From Edaphochlamys debaryana (taxonomy: Eukaryota > Chlorophyta > Chlorophyceae > Chlamydomonadales), in NCBI GenBank assembly GCA_016858145.1, contig JAEHOE010000065.1, positions 62,001-126,000 on the forward strand: 64,000 bases of DNA, written 5' to 3'. The notes beneath the pieces are model-generated. The model searched no databases and had not been told where the DNA came from. It worked only from the letters and a program-made list of their open reading frames with translations. Below, in pieces: positions 37,601 to 49,600 of this stretch. The translations under genes and the position numbers were made by a program. The stretch's first letter is position 1; each line of letters begins with the position of its first letter.

Positions 37601-40600
37601 GCCCAAGCGATTCAAGCAGTTTCTCCAGACGATGCGCTTCGTGCGGGTGATGCCCCAGCCCGGCTCCACGGTTGGAGATGACCCGGTGCGTCTGCTACCG
37701 GACGAGCTGAGGAGCATGGCGGCTAAGGCAGCGGGCGCAGCGGCGGGGGCGGTGGCGGCGGCGGCGATGGCAGCAGGGGCGGCGGCGGGGGTTGCGGCTG
37801 CGGCCGGGACTGCAGCGGTGGCCGCTACGGGGTCGGCTGCGGGGCCGGCTGCGTCTGCGCGAGCTACCGCAGGGGCGGCGGCGGGGGCTGCCGCTGGGGC
37901 GGCGGCGGCAGCAGGTGTGGATGCGGAGGCGGCGGCGGCTGCCGGGGCCGCTGTCGGAGCGGCTGTGGCAGCCGCCATGGCGGCTTCTGGGCCGGGAGCT
38001 GTCGAGGAGGGGTTGGCAGCCGGGGCGCCCTCCCCCAAGGCTCCGACCTCCCACACACAGCACCAAGCGCCCGCCGCTCCGGGGGAGGCAGGCACACCCG
38101 GTGGGCCCCCGCATGCGGACGCGCCCTGCAAGGTCACGGACGCGCCCGCCGAGGCTGCCGAGGGCCTGAAGGCAAGCGCGGGGCCGACCGGCCATTCCGG
38201 CGTGCTCCAGGCGGCCAAAGCGGTCGAGGCAACCGCGGAGGCGGCAGCGTCGGGAGCTGAGGCGACGGCGGTGGCGGTGGCGGCGGCGCCGGCAGGGCCG
38301 CATGCAGCGTCGGCGGCGTCGGTGGCGGAGGCGGGGGCGATGGCTGGCGAGTCCCACGCAGGACCTCAGCGCGAGGCGCCCGCTGGCACGGGAGCGCCGA
38401 GCGGACGCGGCATGGCCGGCCCGGATACCGTCTCTACCGCCCCGCCAGTGGAGCCGCCCTGCCCAGCCCCTTCTCTCCCTGAAGCCTCGATAGCGGCGGA
38501 CACGCAGGACTTGTCCGACGCTGGAGCGTCGGCCGGCCCCGACGGGCCCCAGCCCACGATGGCGCCTCTGGCTGAAGCCGCTAACCAGCTTTCGTCGCGC
38601 ATGCGGCAGTGGGCGGAGGAGCTGCTGGCGAGGCACGCTGGGGCCGGCGCGGGCTCGCAACCGCCGCGGGAAGCCCTGGAGGCGGAGTCGGGTGTCGAGC
38701 CAAGCGCTTCCGAGCTTGCGTCTCTGGGATCGGCCCCATCTGCTGCGGCCACGGAGCGCCCCACTGCAGCGCTCCGCACCGAGGCCGGCGCCGCAGTCCT
38801 GCAGGCCCTGCGGGACATGTGTGGCTTCCTTGCCGAGCCCTCGGGCCCGGCGCTGCGAGGCCCGGCCGTGCAGCCGCCGGCTGGCAGCCTGAACACGGAC
38901 GCAGGGGCACGAGTCGCAGCTGACGCCGGCGCCCAGCACGCTGTGGAGCGAGCGGGCTTCCCCAGCACGGTCGCACGCATGGTTGCCGGGCTCACTCTGG
39001 CTCCGCCGGTGGGGGCCGCGGCGGTTGCTGGGGACCAAGACGAGGTGGATGTGGCAGGGCTGCCGCCGGACTGGCGTGTGCACATCGGCGCAGCAACGCT
39101 GGCGGAGGCGATGCGTGAAGCCGCGATGAAGACGGCGCCGGAGCTGTCGCCTCAGGAGCTTGCGGACGTGGCGGCGGCGGCGGCAGCAGCGGTGGCCGCT
39201 GAGGCCGTGGCGTCAGCGCTCGGGCCCAAGGCAGGAGCGGCCAACGCGCCCGACTCTGCGGGCTCGAGCCTTCCCGGCCACGGCAACGGGCCGCTGCTTG
39301 CTGACCCCGACATGGCTGGGCTGGCGGTCCGCATCACGCAGCGGGCGGCGGAGCTCCTAGCGTTGGATGCTACCGCTGCTGAGGGGTCACACGACCCGCG
39401 CCAGCCGCCAGAGCCGGCTGGCTCGGCAGACCCGCGGCCTCTGCCCTCGCACGCTCCACCCCACGCTGCGGCCTCCGGCGCGCCGGCACCGGAAGCCGAG
39501 CCCCGAGCCGGTGGCGCAAGCCCTGCAGATGCGCCCAAACAAGCGGATGGCCCCTGCCTTACCGTCGAGGGCCCCCTCCCTGCAGCCAGCGAGGCCACGG
39601 CCACGGGCCTGGGCCCATCGCAATCAGCGGCGGTGCAGGGGCGCCCCCACGGAACGCCCCTCGCTGTCTCGCGAGCCGAGGTGCTGGAGGCCCTGCGGGA
39701 CCTGTGCTACCTCTCTCCCGAGCCAGGGACCGCGTGGGACGTCGGAGGGTCGCAAGAGGGGCTGCCGGGCCTTCCTCTTCCGGAGCACCAACCGCCAGCC
39801 CGCGCCCTGCCTGACTCGGCCGCTCTCGGGCAGGGCAGGCAGGAGCCAGGTGACGCTGCCGGCAGTAGCGCGGAGGGGCCGGCGGGTGGCGCTGACTCAG
39901 AGGGTTACGAGAGCTCGGAGATCAGCTTGGAGGCCGGGGAGTTACCGTCGTTCCTGTTGCAGTGTGCGGCGGAGTTACCGGTACCGCAGTCCGCACGCGC
40001 AGCGGAGGGAGCCGCGTTGCGCGATCGGGCGGTCGCACAGGGCTTCGAAGCAGCGGCCGGCTACTCGGCGGAAGCATTCTGGCTGCTCAACTGCGCTGCA
40101 ATGCGTCTTGAGAACAAGATGTGGCATACCGTGGAACTAGAGGCGCCGGAGCTTGATCTCCTCGACATGTCGGAGGCTGCGGCGGCGGCGGCAGCGGTGG
40201 TGGCAGCAGAAGCCGCTGCAGCGGCGGCGGCAGCGGCAGAGAACGAAACCGTCGCGGCCGAGGCAGAGGCGGAGGCGGAAGCGGAGGCGAGCGCTTCAGC
40301 CGGGCCCAACCACGCGACCTCGCCGCCAGCGGTCCGCATCACGAGGCAGATGGCGGCGCACGTCGTGGAGCGGGCGGCGTGGATTCTGGCGCGGCAGGCA
40401 GAGCTCCACATCGCAAGCGAGGTGGCAGCGCGGGCCAAGGAGCATCAGCCCCACCCGCCGTCGGACCCTGTCCCCTCCAGGGCAGCGGCAGAGCCTGCTG
40501 ACATCGCCGCAGGTGCCGTCGGGGCAGCGGCAGAGGCAGCCGACACTGCAGCAGCCGCGGCGACGGGACACGCTGCCGACGCGCCGCCAGCGGAGCCGGC

Positions 40601-43600
40601 CACAGCGCCGGGTTCGGCGGCGCCCGAGCCCATGGCAGCGGCGTCCAAAGACATGGCCGCCCTCGTCGCCGAGGCCTTTCCAGCCTCCAAGGCCAGCAGC
40701 CCTCTCGAGCGCCTCAGCCGCAGCATCGCCGCCTTCCTCGCCGGCAGCCCCCGGCCCGACCTAGGGACCTACACCGCCCTCCTCTCCGACATCGGAAGCC
40801 ACCTGCGGAAGGCCAAGGCGCAGGGCATGCTGGGTGCTGACGTGGAAGTGCCCAAACCGCTCAAGGCTTTCGTCGAGGGCCTGCTGTTCCTGGAGTTCGT
40901 CACATGGCCCGGCCGGTCGGGAGTTTACGCGGTGCGCCTGCGGCTGGGCAAGGTGAGGCATCTGGCAGCCCTGGCACGCGCAGCAGCGGCAGCGGCAGCA
41001 ACGCCGGCAGGGGCAGCGGCAGCGGCTGGGGCTGGTGCGGTGCGGGTTACGGCGGGGGCGCCTGACCCCCGGGCGCCTCCCGCGCCGCCGCCGCTGCTAC
41101 CGCCGCTGCTACCGCCGCCGCGTGTCGCACAGTCCCGCGCCGGCGGTGCAAGCCAACCAGTCGACCTTCCCCTCCTCTTGGCAGCGGCCTTCCCAGTGAC
41201 CGACCGGCGTCCCACGACGCAGCTGTACCGGTCCTTGGCAGGCTATCTGGCCAGCAAGGCTGGTTATGTGGAGGCCTTTGCCAGGGCCGTTGCGTACCTA
41301 CGCAGGGAGCGGGCGAGGCAGTGGGGCGAGGCCAGCCGCTCCACCCCAAGCACCAAGGCCCTTCTCGAGTCCGCAGGCTGCTTCGTCGTGGGGCCGCGCG
41401 CCGAGGACGCGTCGGGCGCTCTGTGCGTGCGCCTAGACGTGCGGGCCCTGGAGGGGATCGTGATGGAGCGGACCAGCGCAGCACGCACCCCTGTGGGCGC
41501 GGCCAGCGCGGCTGCGGAGGTGCCGGGCGCCGGCACGGTGGTACACAGCGCTCGCAGCTCAGCCCCTGCGGCCCCAGCTGCGGCCGCCAGCAAGCTCAAT
41601 GGTGCCACATCCGGCGACGGAGCGGGGAGCAGCAGCGCAGCCGCAGACGCCGGCCTCTCTCCTCTGCTGCAGCTGGGAGCGCTCGTGGACCAGCGCTTCA
41701 TCGCCGCCCCGTCGTCCTTTGCGGGACCCGGGGAGGACGCGTCAGCGGTCACGGGGGCCGCTCAGCGCTGCATGGCCATGCTACTGGCCGAGGCTCCGCC
41801 TCCCCACGAGCTGGGAGATCAGGTGCTAGAGGAGCTCTTGCAGAGGAGGCTGCCGGGCTTAACGCTGCCCAACATACTTCTGCTGGCGGTCGAGGGCGAG
41901 GCGGCGCATAGGACCTTCGGGCTGACCTGGGAGGTGAGTATGGGCGTACGCAGATACGGAGGCTCGGCTGCATAAGTGGCAACGATGTGTGTGCTCGGGT
42001 GCCAGGTTGGTCGGTTTCAAGTCAGTGACCTTCCCTATCTCATGCCCTCTGCAGAAGGGTGGGGGCATGGTGGTGCGGCTGGTGTGCCCCGAGCTACTCC
42101 GGCTTGCAGCCCTGATGGGGGGCCAGGCGCCTAGCGCTGCGACACCCACAGCCGAGGGACCGCCCAAGGCTGCCAAGCAGGCAGCAGCTCCGGCGTCCGT
42201 GGCACAGGAGAGTCGAGCTCCCGCCCGGGCCCTGGGCCCCGCCCCGGCCCCCGCCTCGAGCGCCACACCGGTCCCCACTCCGCAGGGAGCTGCGGCCGTC
42301 GCCGCTGCGAGCTCCGTGCCCGCCACCTCACCAGACGGCCCGGCTACGCGCCAGGAGGCGTGGGACCTTCTCAACGCCCGATTTGTTCCGGTGGGAATGC
42401 CGGGGCCCAAGGCAACCGCCAGCGTTGTGGCACAGGCAGCCAAGCGTCGCATGGCCGTGCTACTGGCCGAGGCTCCGCCGCCATACGAGCTGCCGGCCTC
42501 CAAGCTGGAGGAGATGCTCCCTCGGTGGTTGGGTGGCGCTGAGCTGAAGCACTCTGTGATCGAGCTGGCTCAGGGCGGCAAGTCCGCCCTCGCCACGTTC
42601 GCGGTCGTCACTCGGGCGGACGGGACTCAGGCGGTGCGGCTGGTGTGCCCACAGCTGCTGGGCTGGGCGGCGCGAGCACGTGGGCAGGGGGCATCCGCTC
42701 AGGCCAGGGCGGCTGCTGCCGCCGTGGCCACGGCCGGTCCCACCAACCCCACAGCGTCGGCTGAAGGGGAGCCGGTGAGGGACCGGGCGCACAGCCAGGC
42801 AACAAGCACAGGCGAAGGGTTGCCCAAGGCCGCCGCGAAGGCAGGTGCTCCGCCCTCCCTCAGTCAGGGAGCTGCAGCAGCCGTCGGGGCTGCGAGCAGT
42901 GTGTCGGTTACCGCCCAAGCCACAAGCGGCGCCTCGCCTGCGGGCCCGATCACCCGGAAGCAAGCTTGGGACCTTGTGAACCAGCGGTTTCCTGGGTTCG
43001 GGACGCTGGGCCCCGCGGCATCTGCGGGCATCTTGGCGCAAGCGGCCAAGCGGCACATGGCTATCGCCCTGGCTGATGCTCTACCATCACACGAGCTGCC
43101 GGCTTCTCAGCTTGAGGAGTTGCTCTTGCGGCGACTGAACGGCGCGCAGCTGCCGCGCTCTGTGATCGAGCTGGCTCAGGGCGGCAAGTCCGCCCTCGCC
43201 ACGTTCGCGGTCGTCACCCGGGCGGACGGGACGCAGACGGTGCGGCTGGTGTGCCCACAGCTGCTGGGCTGGGCGGCGCGAGCACGCGGGCAGGGGGCAT
43301 CCGCCTCAGCCGGTGCGGCGGTTGCGCCTGCGGGCAAGGGTGCCGCGACGGGAGCTGCCGCCAGTGAGGCAACGGCCGGCCCTGCTAACCTCTCAGCGCT
43401 TGTTCCCACCAGCCTCAGCGCTCTCGTCGGGAGTGCGCCTGCGCGGCCCGCCACACGCCAGCAACTGCGGGCACTCGTGCACGCACGGTGCCCTTCCTCC
43501 GGAGCCCCACAAAGCCGTGAGGAGCAGGCTGTCGCGGTCAGGCGGTGGCTGGCTGGGTTCCTTGCAAAGGCGCCGCCACCCCACGAGCTGTCGGCTGAGC

Positions 43601-46600
43601 GACTGGCAGCTGAGGTGCCGGAGAGCTTGAGGGCCTTGCCGCTGCCTGCGCTCGGGAGGCTCTTGGAGCAAGGTGACGTGGCGAAGGCCGTCTTCCGTGT
43701 GACAAGAACGGTGAGCATGCCTGCAGGGACTGCGCGTGACGGCTTCTGCCAGCCAAGTATCGCATTCTCACCTCCTGTTGGCACCCTCGCTTTGCAGGAG
43801 TCCGGCGGTGCTACGATCCGGCTGGTGTGCCCCGAGCTGCTGCGATGGGCGGCCGCGCACTGGGCAGCGAGGTCAGCGGCGGACCCCGCCCACACCGTCA
43901 CTGCTCCTGCCCTACCGGCGCCGGCTCCAGCGGACGGCGCGGCGACGGCGCAGAGCGCCGCTTCCATTGCTCTTCCTGACGCCACCTCCCGCATGGTACT
44001 GGTGCTCTCACTCCTCGAGCAACGCTTCCCGCCCGCTGTGCCGCCGTCAGTCAACTCCCCGCCAGAGGTGGTGGCGGCGGCTGCCAAGCGGCGCATGGCT
44101 GTGCTCCTGGCCAACTCCCCACCGCCCCACGCGCTGTTTGAGACGGACTTGGAGGCCCGACTGCGGCCCTCGCTCGGCGGTGCTGCCCTGCCTCGGAGCG
44201 TCTGGGCGCTGGCGACGGAGGGGCGGGAGGCGCGCGCCACGTTTTCGGTGTCGCAGCAGGTGGGTGGGTGGCCTGGGCGTGGGCAGTGCAGGAGAGGAGG
44301 GCAGTGATGGTCACAAGAGCTGCGGGCGTGCAGGTGCAGTTAGCACGGGCATGGTTCGGGCTGCTCCCAAGCTGACGGTAACCATGCCCTTGCACCCTCA
44401 GGCCGGCGGGGAGTGGATGGTGCGGCTCCGCTGCCCGGCCCTCCTGGAGCTCGCGGCCAGCAACGCTGCCGCGTCGGCGCCCTTGGCGTCCGCCAGCGCT
44501 GCCCTGACCCCGGACGCCCCTCCCCTGCTACTAAGCCCCGAGCCGGCCGCTGCCCAGGGACCGCCGCTGCCGTCCGACCCCGCCGTCACCTCCGCCATCA
44601 CCGCCGCGTTCCCCGTGTCAGACTCCGCCCCCGCCACACAACTCCTCCGAGCCGCAGCCACGTACCTCGGCGGCAAGCCGGGTCACCAGGACAAGCTCGC
44701 CCCCGTCGTGACCCACATCAGGGAGTCGTGCCCGGATGCCTGGGCCTTACTGGCGCCCACGTGGGCCAGTCCCAAGGCCTTCCTCACCGGCGCCGGCTGC
44801 TTCGTGGTGGAGCAGCAGGCGGCGCCCGAGTGGAACGGGTCCAGGACCCACACGGTGCGGTTGGACCTCCCGGCCCTGGAGCGCCTGGCGGGGGCGGAGT
44901 GGGCGGGGGCCCTGGCGGCAGCGCCCTCAGCGGCGGCGAGTGTGGGCCTGGGGCCGCCAGCGGCTTCCGGCGGCGGGGCGTCAAGTGCCGTGAGGGCGGA
45001 AGCAGGTCCGATAGGCGGCAGCGCTGCTGGCACGTCCGCCGGCGCGCCGCCGCCACCGCCGGCCGCCAAGCCGTGCCGTGCGGGCAGCGCAAGCCCCGCC
45101 GAGGCTTCGGCGCCCGACCTCCCAGCCCTCATCGCCGCCGCCTTCCCACCAACCGACCAGCGCCCTGCAGCCGAGCTGTACCGTGCCGTCGCGACTCTCC
45201 TTGCAGGCAACCCGCGGCACGTGGAGCCTCTAACCAACATCGTCATGCACCTGCGCGCAAGCCACAGCGACGTCTGGCTCAACCCCGCCCTCGCTTTCCC
45301 CAAGCCCAAGGCCTTTCTCGAGTCCGCCGGCTGCTTCGACGTGCGTCCGCTCCCCCGGGACGCAGACACCGCAGTCTCCGTGCGCCTGGACGCTCGGGCC
45401 CTGGAGCGAATGGTGCGGGAACGTGGTGGCGTGCGGGCTCGTGCGGCCTCCGCCAGTGCGGCCGCGGCGGAGCCAGTGCCCAGCAGGGCTGCGGCGCTCG
45501 CAGCGACCGCTGCGCTCCAGAAGGTGACGACCCCGCCCGCAACGACAGCGAGCTCAGGGCAGGCCTTGGCGTCAGGCCTCCACGCCGCGTCGCGCCCGCC
45601 CTCAGCCGCTTCCGCGGCCTCCGCCCCGGACGCCCCGGGCAGGGCCTCGCCCAACAGCGAGCCCTTGCCAGGCACGCGGCCTCGGTCGACCAGCCCGTGG
45701 GGTCCGCATGGCCCCAGCCCTGCGCCGCCGTCCGCCTCACCTCTGGCTCTCATCGCCGCCGCCTTCCCGGAGACCGACGGCCGGCCTGCCACGCAACTAT
45801 ACCGTGCTATTGCTCTCCACGTCGCCAGCCACCCGAGGCGTGCTATGCTCATGACTGGGCTGGGCATGTATCTCAGGCGGAACCACGCTCGCCTCTGGAC
45901 TGACCCCGCGCACGGTTGGCCCAAGCTGGGGGCCTTCCTGGAGCAGGCCGGCTGCTTCATCATCACCCGTAAGGGCGGCTCCGACACCGTGAGTCTGGAC
46001 CTGGCGGGCCTGGTGATCCTCGCAAGGAACCGGGAGCCGGTGCCAGCGGGCGCGCTGCCGCCTGGCTTGGCGGCGCCCGCTGGTGGGAGCTCGGCGGCAG
46101 CGGCAGCCGCAGTTGTGGTTTCGGCGTCGGAGGCGGGCGGCTTGGGATCGGAGGACGGCGGCTGCGGGGCGCCTGCAGGGGCTGGCACCTCGTCGGCACC
46201 AGAAGCGACCGCCGGAGTCGAGCAGGCCGCGGCAGAGCCTCCCGGCCTAAGTGCTGCACCGCCGTCCGCGTCCGCCCAGGTTCTCATCGCCGCCGCCTTC
46301 CCGGAGACCGACGGCCGGCCTGCCACGCAGCTGTACCGTGCTGTTGCACTCCATGTCGCCAGCCACCCTGGACACGCCATGGTGATGAACGAGCTGGGCA
46401 TGTATCTCAGGCGGAACCACGCACGCCTCTGGACCGACCCCGCCCACGGCTGGCCCAAACTGGGGGCTTTCCTGGAGCACGCCGGCTGCTTCATCATCAC
46501 CCGTAAGGGCGGCTCCGACACCGTGAGTCTGGACCTAGCGGGCCTGGCGAGCCTCGCAAGGAAGCGGGAGCAGGTGTTAGTGGGCGCACCGCCGCCTGGC

Positions 46601-49600
46601 TTGGCGGCGCCCACTGGTGGGAGCTCGGCGGCAGCTGCAGCGGGCGACTCGGCGGCGTCGGAGGCCGGCGGCAGCGGCTCATGGGCGGCGACAGCGAGCG
46701 GCTCGGCGGCGGCAGAGGTGGGCGGCTCGGCGGCAGCAGAGGCGGGCGGCTCGGCAGCAGCGGAGGCGGGCGGCTCGGGATCGGAAGTGGGCGGCTGTGG
46801 GTTGGCGGGCGCAGGGGCTGGAAGCCCAGCAGTGCCGGCAGCGCTGGGTTCAGCGGCCTCAGCGTCCGGCAGCTCTGCAACGTGGGTGACCGGGGGCTCC
46901 GAAGCGGCAGAGGCTGACGGCCCAACGGCATCAGGGGCTGGGGCCTCCGCCGCGTCCGCTGCCGCCAGCTCTGCGGCTGCGCGAGCGGACAGCGCCGCAG
47001 CGCGGCGGGACGTCCACCGCCCTGGCACAGCGGCTGGAGGGGAAGAAGAGGCGGGACCGCGTCGAGCCGGGGCCAAGGCTGAGACCACCGGAGCCCAGCA
47101 AGCCGGGGCACAGCCGTCCGCCTCTGAGCCGCAGGAGGCCACCCCCCAGGCCGCCGCACGGGCTGCGCTGCGCTCTCCGGACCTGGAGACGGCAATCGAG
47201 CGCGTGTGGGCGGGGCAGGTCACGGTGGCGCAGCTGCGGAGGGCGGCGGCGCTGGTGCTGGCTCGGGAGAGGTCGGGGCCGTGCGGGCCTGGAAGCATGC
47301 TCTGGGTGAGCGGGGCCGCTATTCCAGGCATCCCAGGCTTTTACTGACTCTGGCTGTGCAGACCTGATCGTGGAATTTGCAATTGCCTGCTTGCGTGAGT
47401 TCCAACACGTTTGCTTGACCCCCCCTGCCCTGCCCTGCCCTGCCCTGCCCTGCCCTGCCCTGCCCTGCCCTTGCCCCTGGCCCTCTCGCCTCCCGCAGTC
47501 CCGCCTGTGCGCCTCCTTGCACGAGCGCCTGGGCGCACGCTTGATCGAGCGGCTTCAGGCGGAGGGCGTGGGGGGCGCCGCCAAGGACGCCCTCCGGACC
47601 GCCCTGGTGGGGACGGCGGAGGCCCCTGCCGACGGCTCCGCCCGCCCGCTGCTCCGTCTTGAGGTCCTCCCCAAGGCCTGGGCCGCAGTGCTCGACGCGC
47701 CGGCGGTCCTAGCCCGGGCGGCGCAGCTGGAGACGGAGGAGCGGTCTCAGGGCCCGCAAGAGCACGCGGAGCCGAGGGCAGAGGCACCTCAGCCCGAGGC
47801 GCAGAACGCAGGGGGGGTCTGGGGGGCATCGCAGTCGAGCAGGCGTGAGGCGCAAAAGGGCGCACAGGCGGACGCGGGGGCGGCAGAGGCGCCAAGCACA
47901 TCGGCGGACGCGTGGCGCGCAGAGGCCGAGGCGTCCCTCGAGCGGGCTAGGGCCCTGCTCGAGACCGAGCTGACCGCCCGCTTCGGGCCCGAAAACTCAG
48001 CACGTTCGGGCCGGGCCGTTGCTACCACGGCTGCCTTGGCTCGGCGCCGCATGGCGGCGATCCTCGCCCGCAGCCCGCCGCCCCACGAGCTTAAGACTTC
48101 GCTGCTGGAGAAGAGGCTGGAGGCGGCGCTCGAGGGCGCGGGGCTGCCGGGTAGTGTGTGGACGCTGGCGTGCGATTGCGAGGAGGCGTTCGGGCTGCGA
48201 CACGAGCGCGTGCGGACCGGATGGGCCGAGGTGGATGCTCAGGTACGGCCTTGGCTTGTGTGCGTGTCTGTGCAGGGCGTGTGCAGCGAACTAGCCTGGG
48301 GCCCGGTTGGGCCTGAGGCCTGGGGCCCGGTTGGGCCTGAGGCCTGGGGCCCGGTTGGGCCTGAGGCCTTGGGCCCGGTTGGGCCTGAGGCTCCGTGCCT
48401 CTGTCCTCTGTGGCCGGACTCTGCAGCCCATGTTTGTTGTCTTCGACCATTGCACTTTCAAGCAATCCTGGCCCTACGGTATGCTCAATGCTGCTTGCTC
48501 TTCGTTGCCCCCGCACAGGACAAGGGGTACTGGCTGGTGCACCTGACGTGTCCGCGGCTGCTGAAGCACGCCGGGCTCATCCACACGGCCGGCGACGTGG
48601 TCCTCAAAGCCATCCAGCACCAGAGACTGGAGAAGAGCTTGGCCGCCGCCAGCTCCACCGCCGCTAGCGGCACCAAGGTCACCGCGGCCATGCTGGGCGC
48701 AACCAAGGAGGCAAAGGAGACCCCGGCCCAAGCGGCCGCGGAGACGCTGCGCAGGCGCAAGGCGGCCAAGGCGGAAGCTCAGGCCGGGTCGCAGCCGCAG
48801 CCGCAGTCGCCCTCCTCGCCTGCGTCGGCGGGGGGCCAGGCGGCAGCGCTTCAGAGTCCCACTCGCGCCGGTCCGCAGGCCACGGCAGCTGCGCGGCTGC
48901 CCGAGCAGGCTCCGCAGCCGCGGCTACAGCCGCCTTCGCCGGGTGCCTCGGCGGCGGCCCAGCGGTCAGAGCTGCAGAGCCTACGGCGCTCGATGCAGGA
49001 GCTTGTGGAGGGTGTGGGTGCGATCAAGGTGACAGTTGCCGTACTGGTGGCCTGGCCAGAAAGGAACATGGCACACGAGGCGTGCCGGGCTGCGGCGGTG
49101 CATATCGAGAAAGCTGGGTGCCCGAAGCCTGGTGGCCAGAGGTCCCTGGAGTGGGTGAGTCGCTGCAGTTGCTTCAGGGCATCTAGCGCTCTGGCCAATC
49201 CGCCTACCTTTCAAAGTCTCAAGCAAGCGAGCAGCGTGCCCTTCCGTCGTGCCTCATCAACCATGCGTCTTGGCTGCTCTTGTCTGGCCCCCATGCCCCT
49301 CCACGTGTGCAACGCTTGCCCCCCCCGCAGGCCCAGCTGGCACCGGCCCTTCGTGCTGCGCTCGGCCCCGGCGTGGAGCAGCAGCTGCTGGCGGAGGGCG
49401 TCAAGGGGCCGAAGAAGGACGTCCTGCGCAACGCGCTGCTCACTCCGAGCCCCTTCGACCGCCCCGGGCGGCCCCTGCTACAGATCGACACAGGCGCGGA
49501 CGGTGTGGCCGTTCTCGACCTGGAGGCGCTCGTCAAAGTTGCCAATCAGGGACCCGCTCCAGAGCCCTCGGCTCCGGCCCCTGTGCGGCCGCCGCGGCCA

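Noticed and set aside
44683..47331. Long minus-strand open frame of 882 codons opposite the large modular gene
   Set aside because: It mirrors the plus-strand A modules, has Ala/Arg/Pro composition typical of a GC-rich antisense frame, and lacks splice-consistent partners. It is a shadow.
48243..48518. Reading the 24-bp repeat stretch as coding
   Set aside because: The frame stays open, but it lies between a good donor (CAG|GTACGG) and a good acceptor (CCGCACAG). Splicing restores the usual B-module join to VHLTCPRLL.
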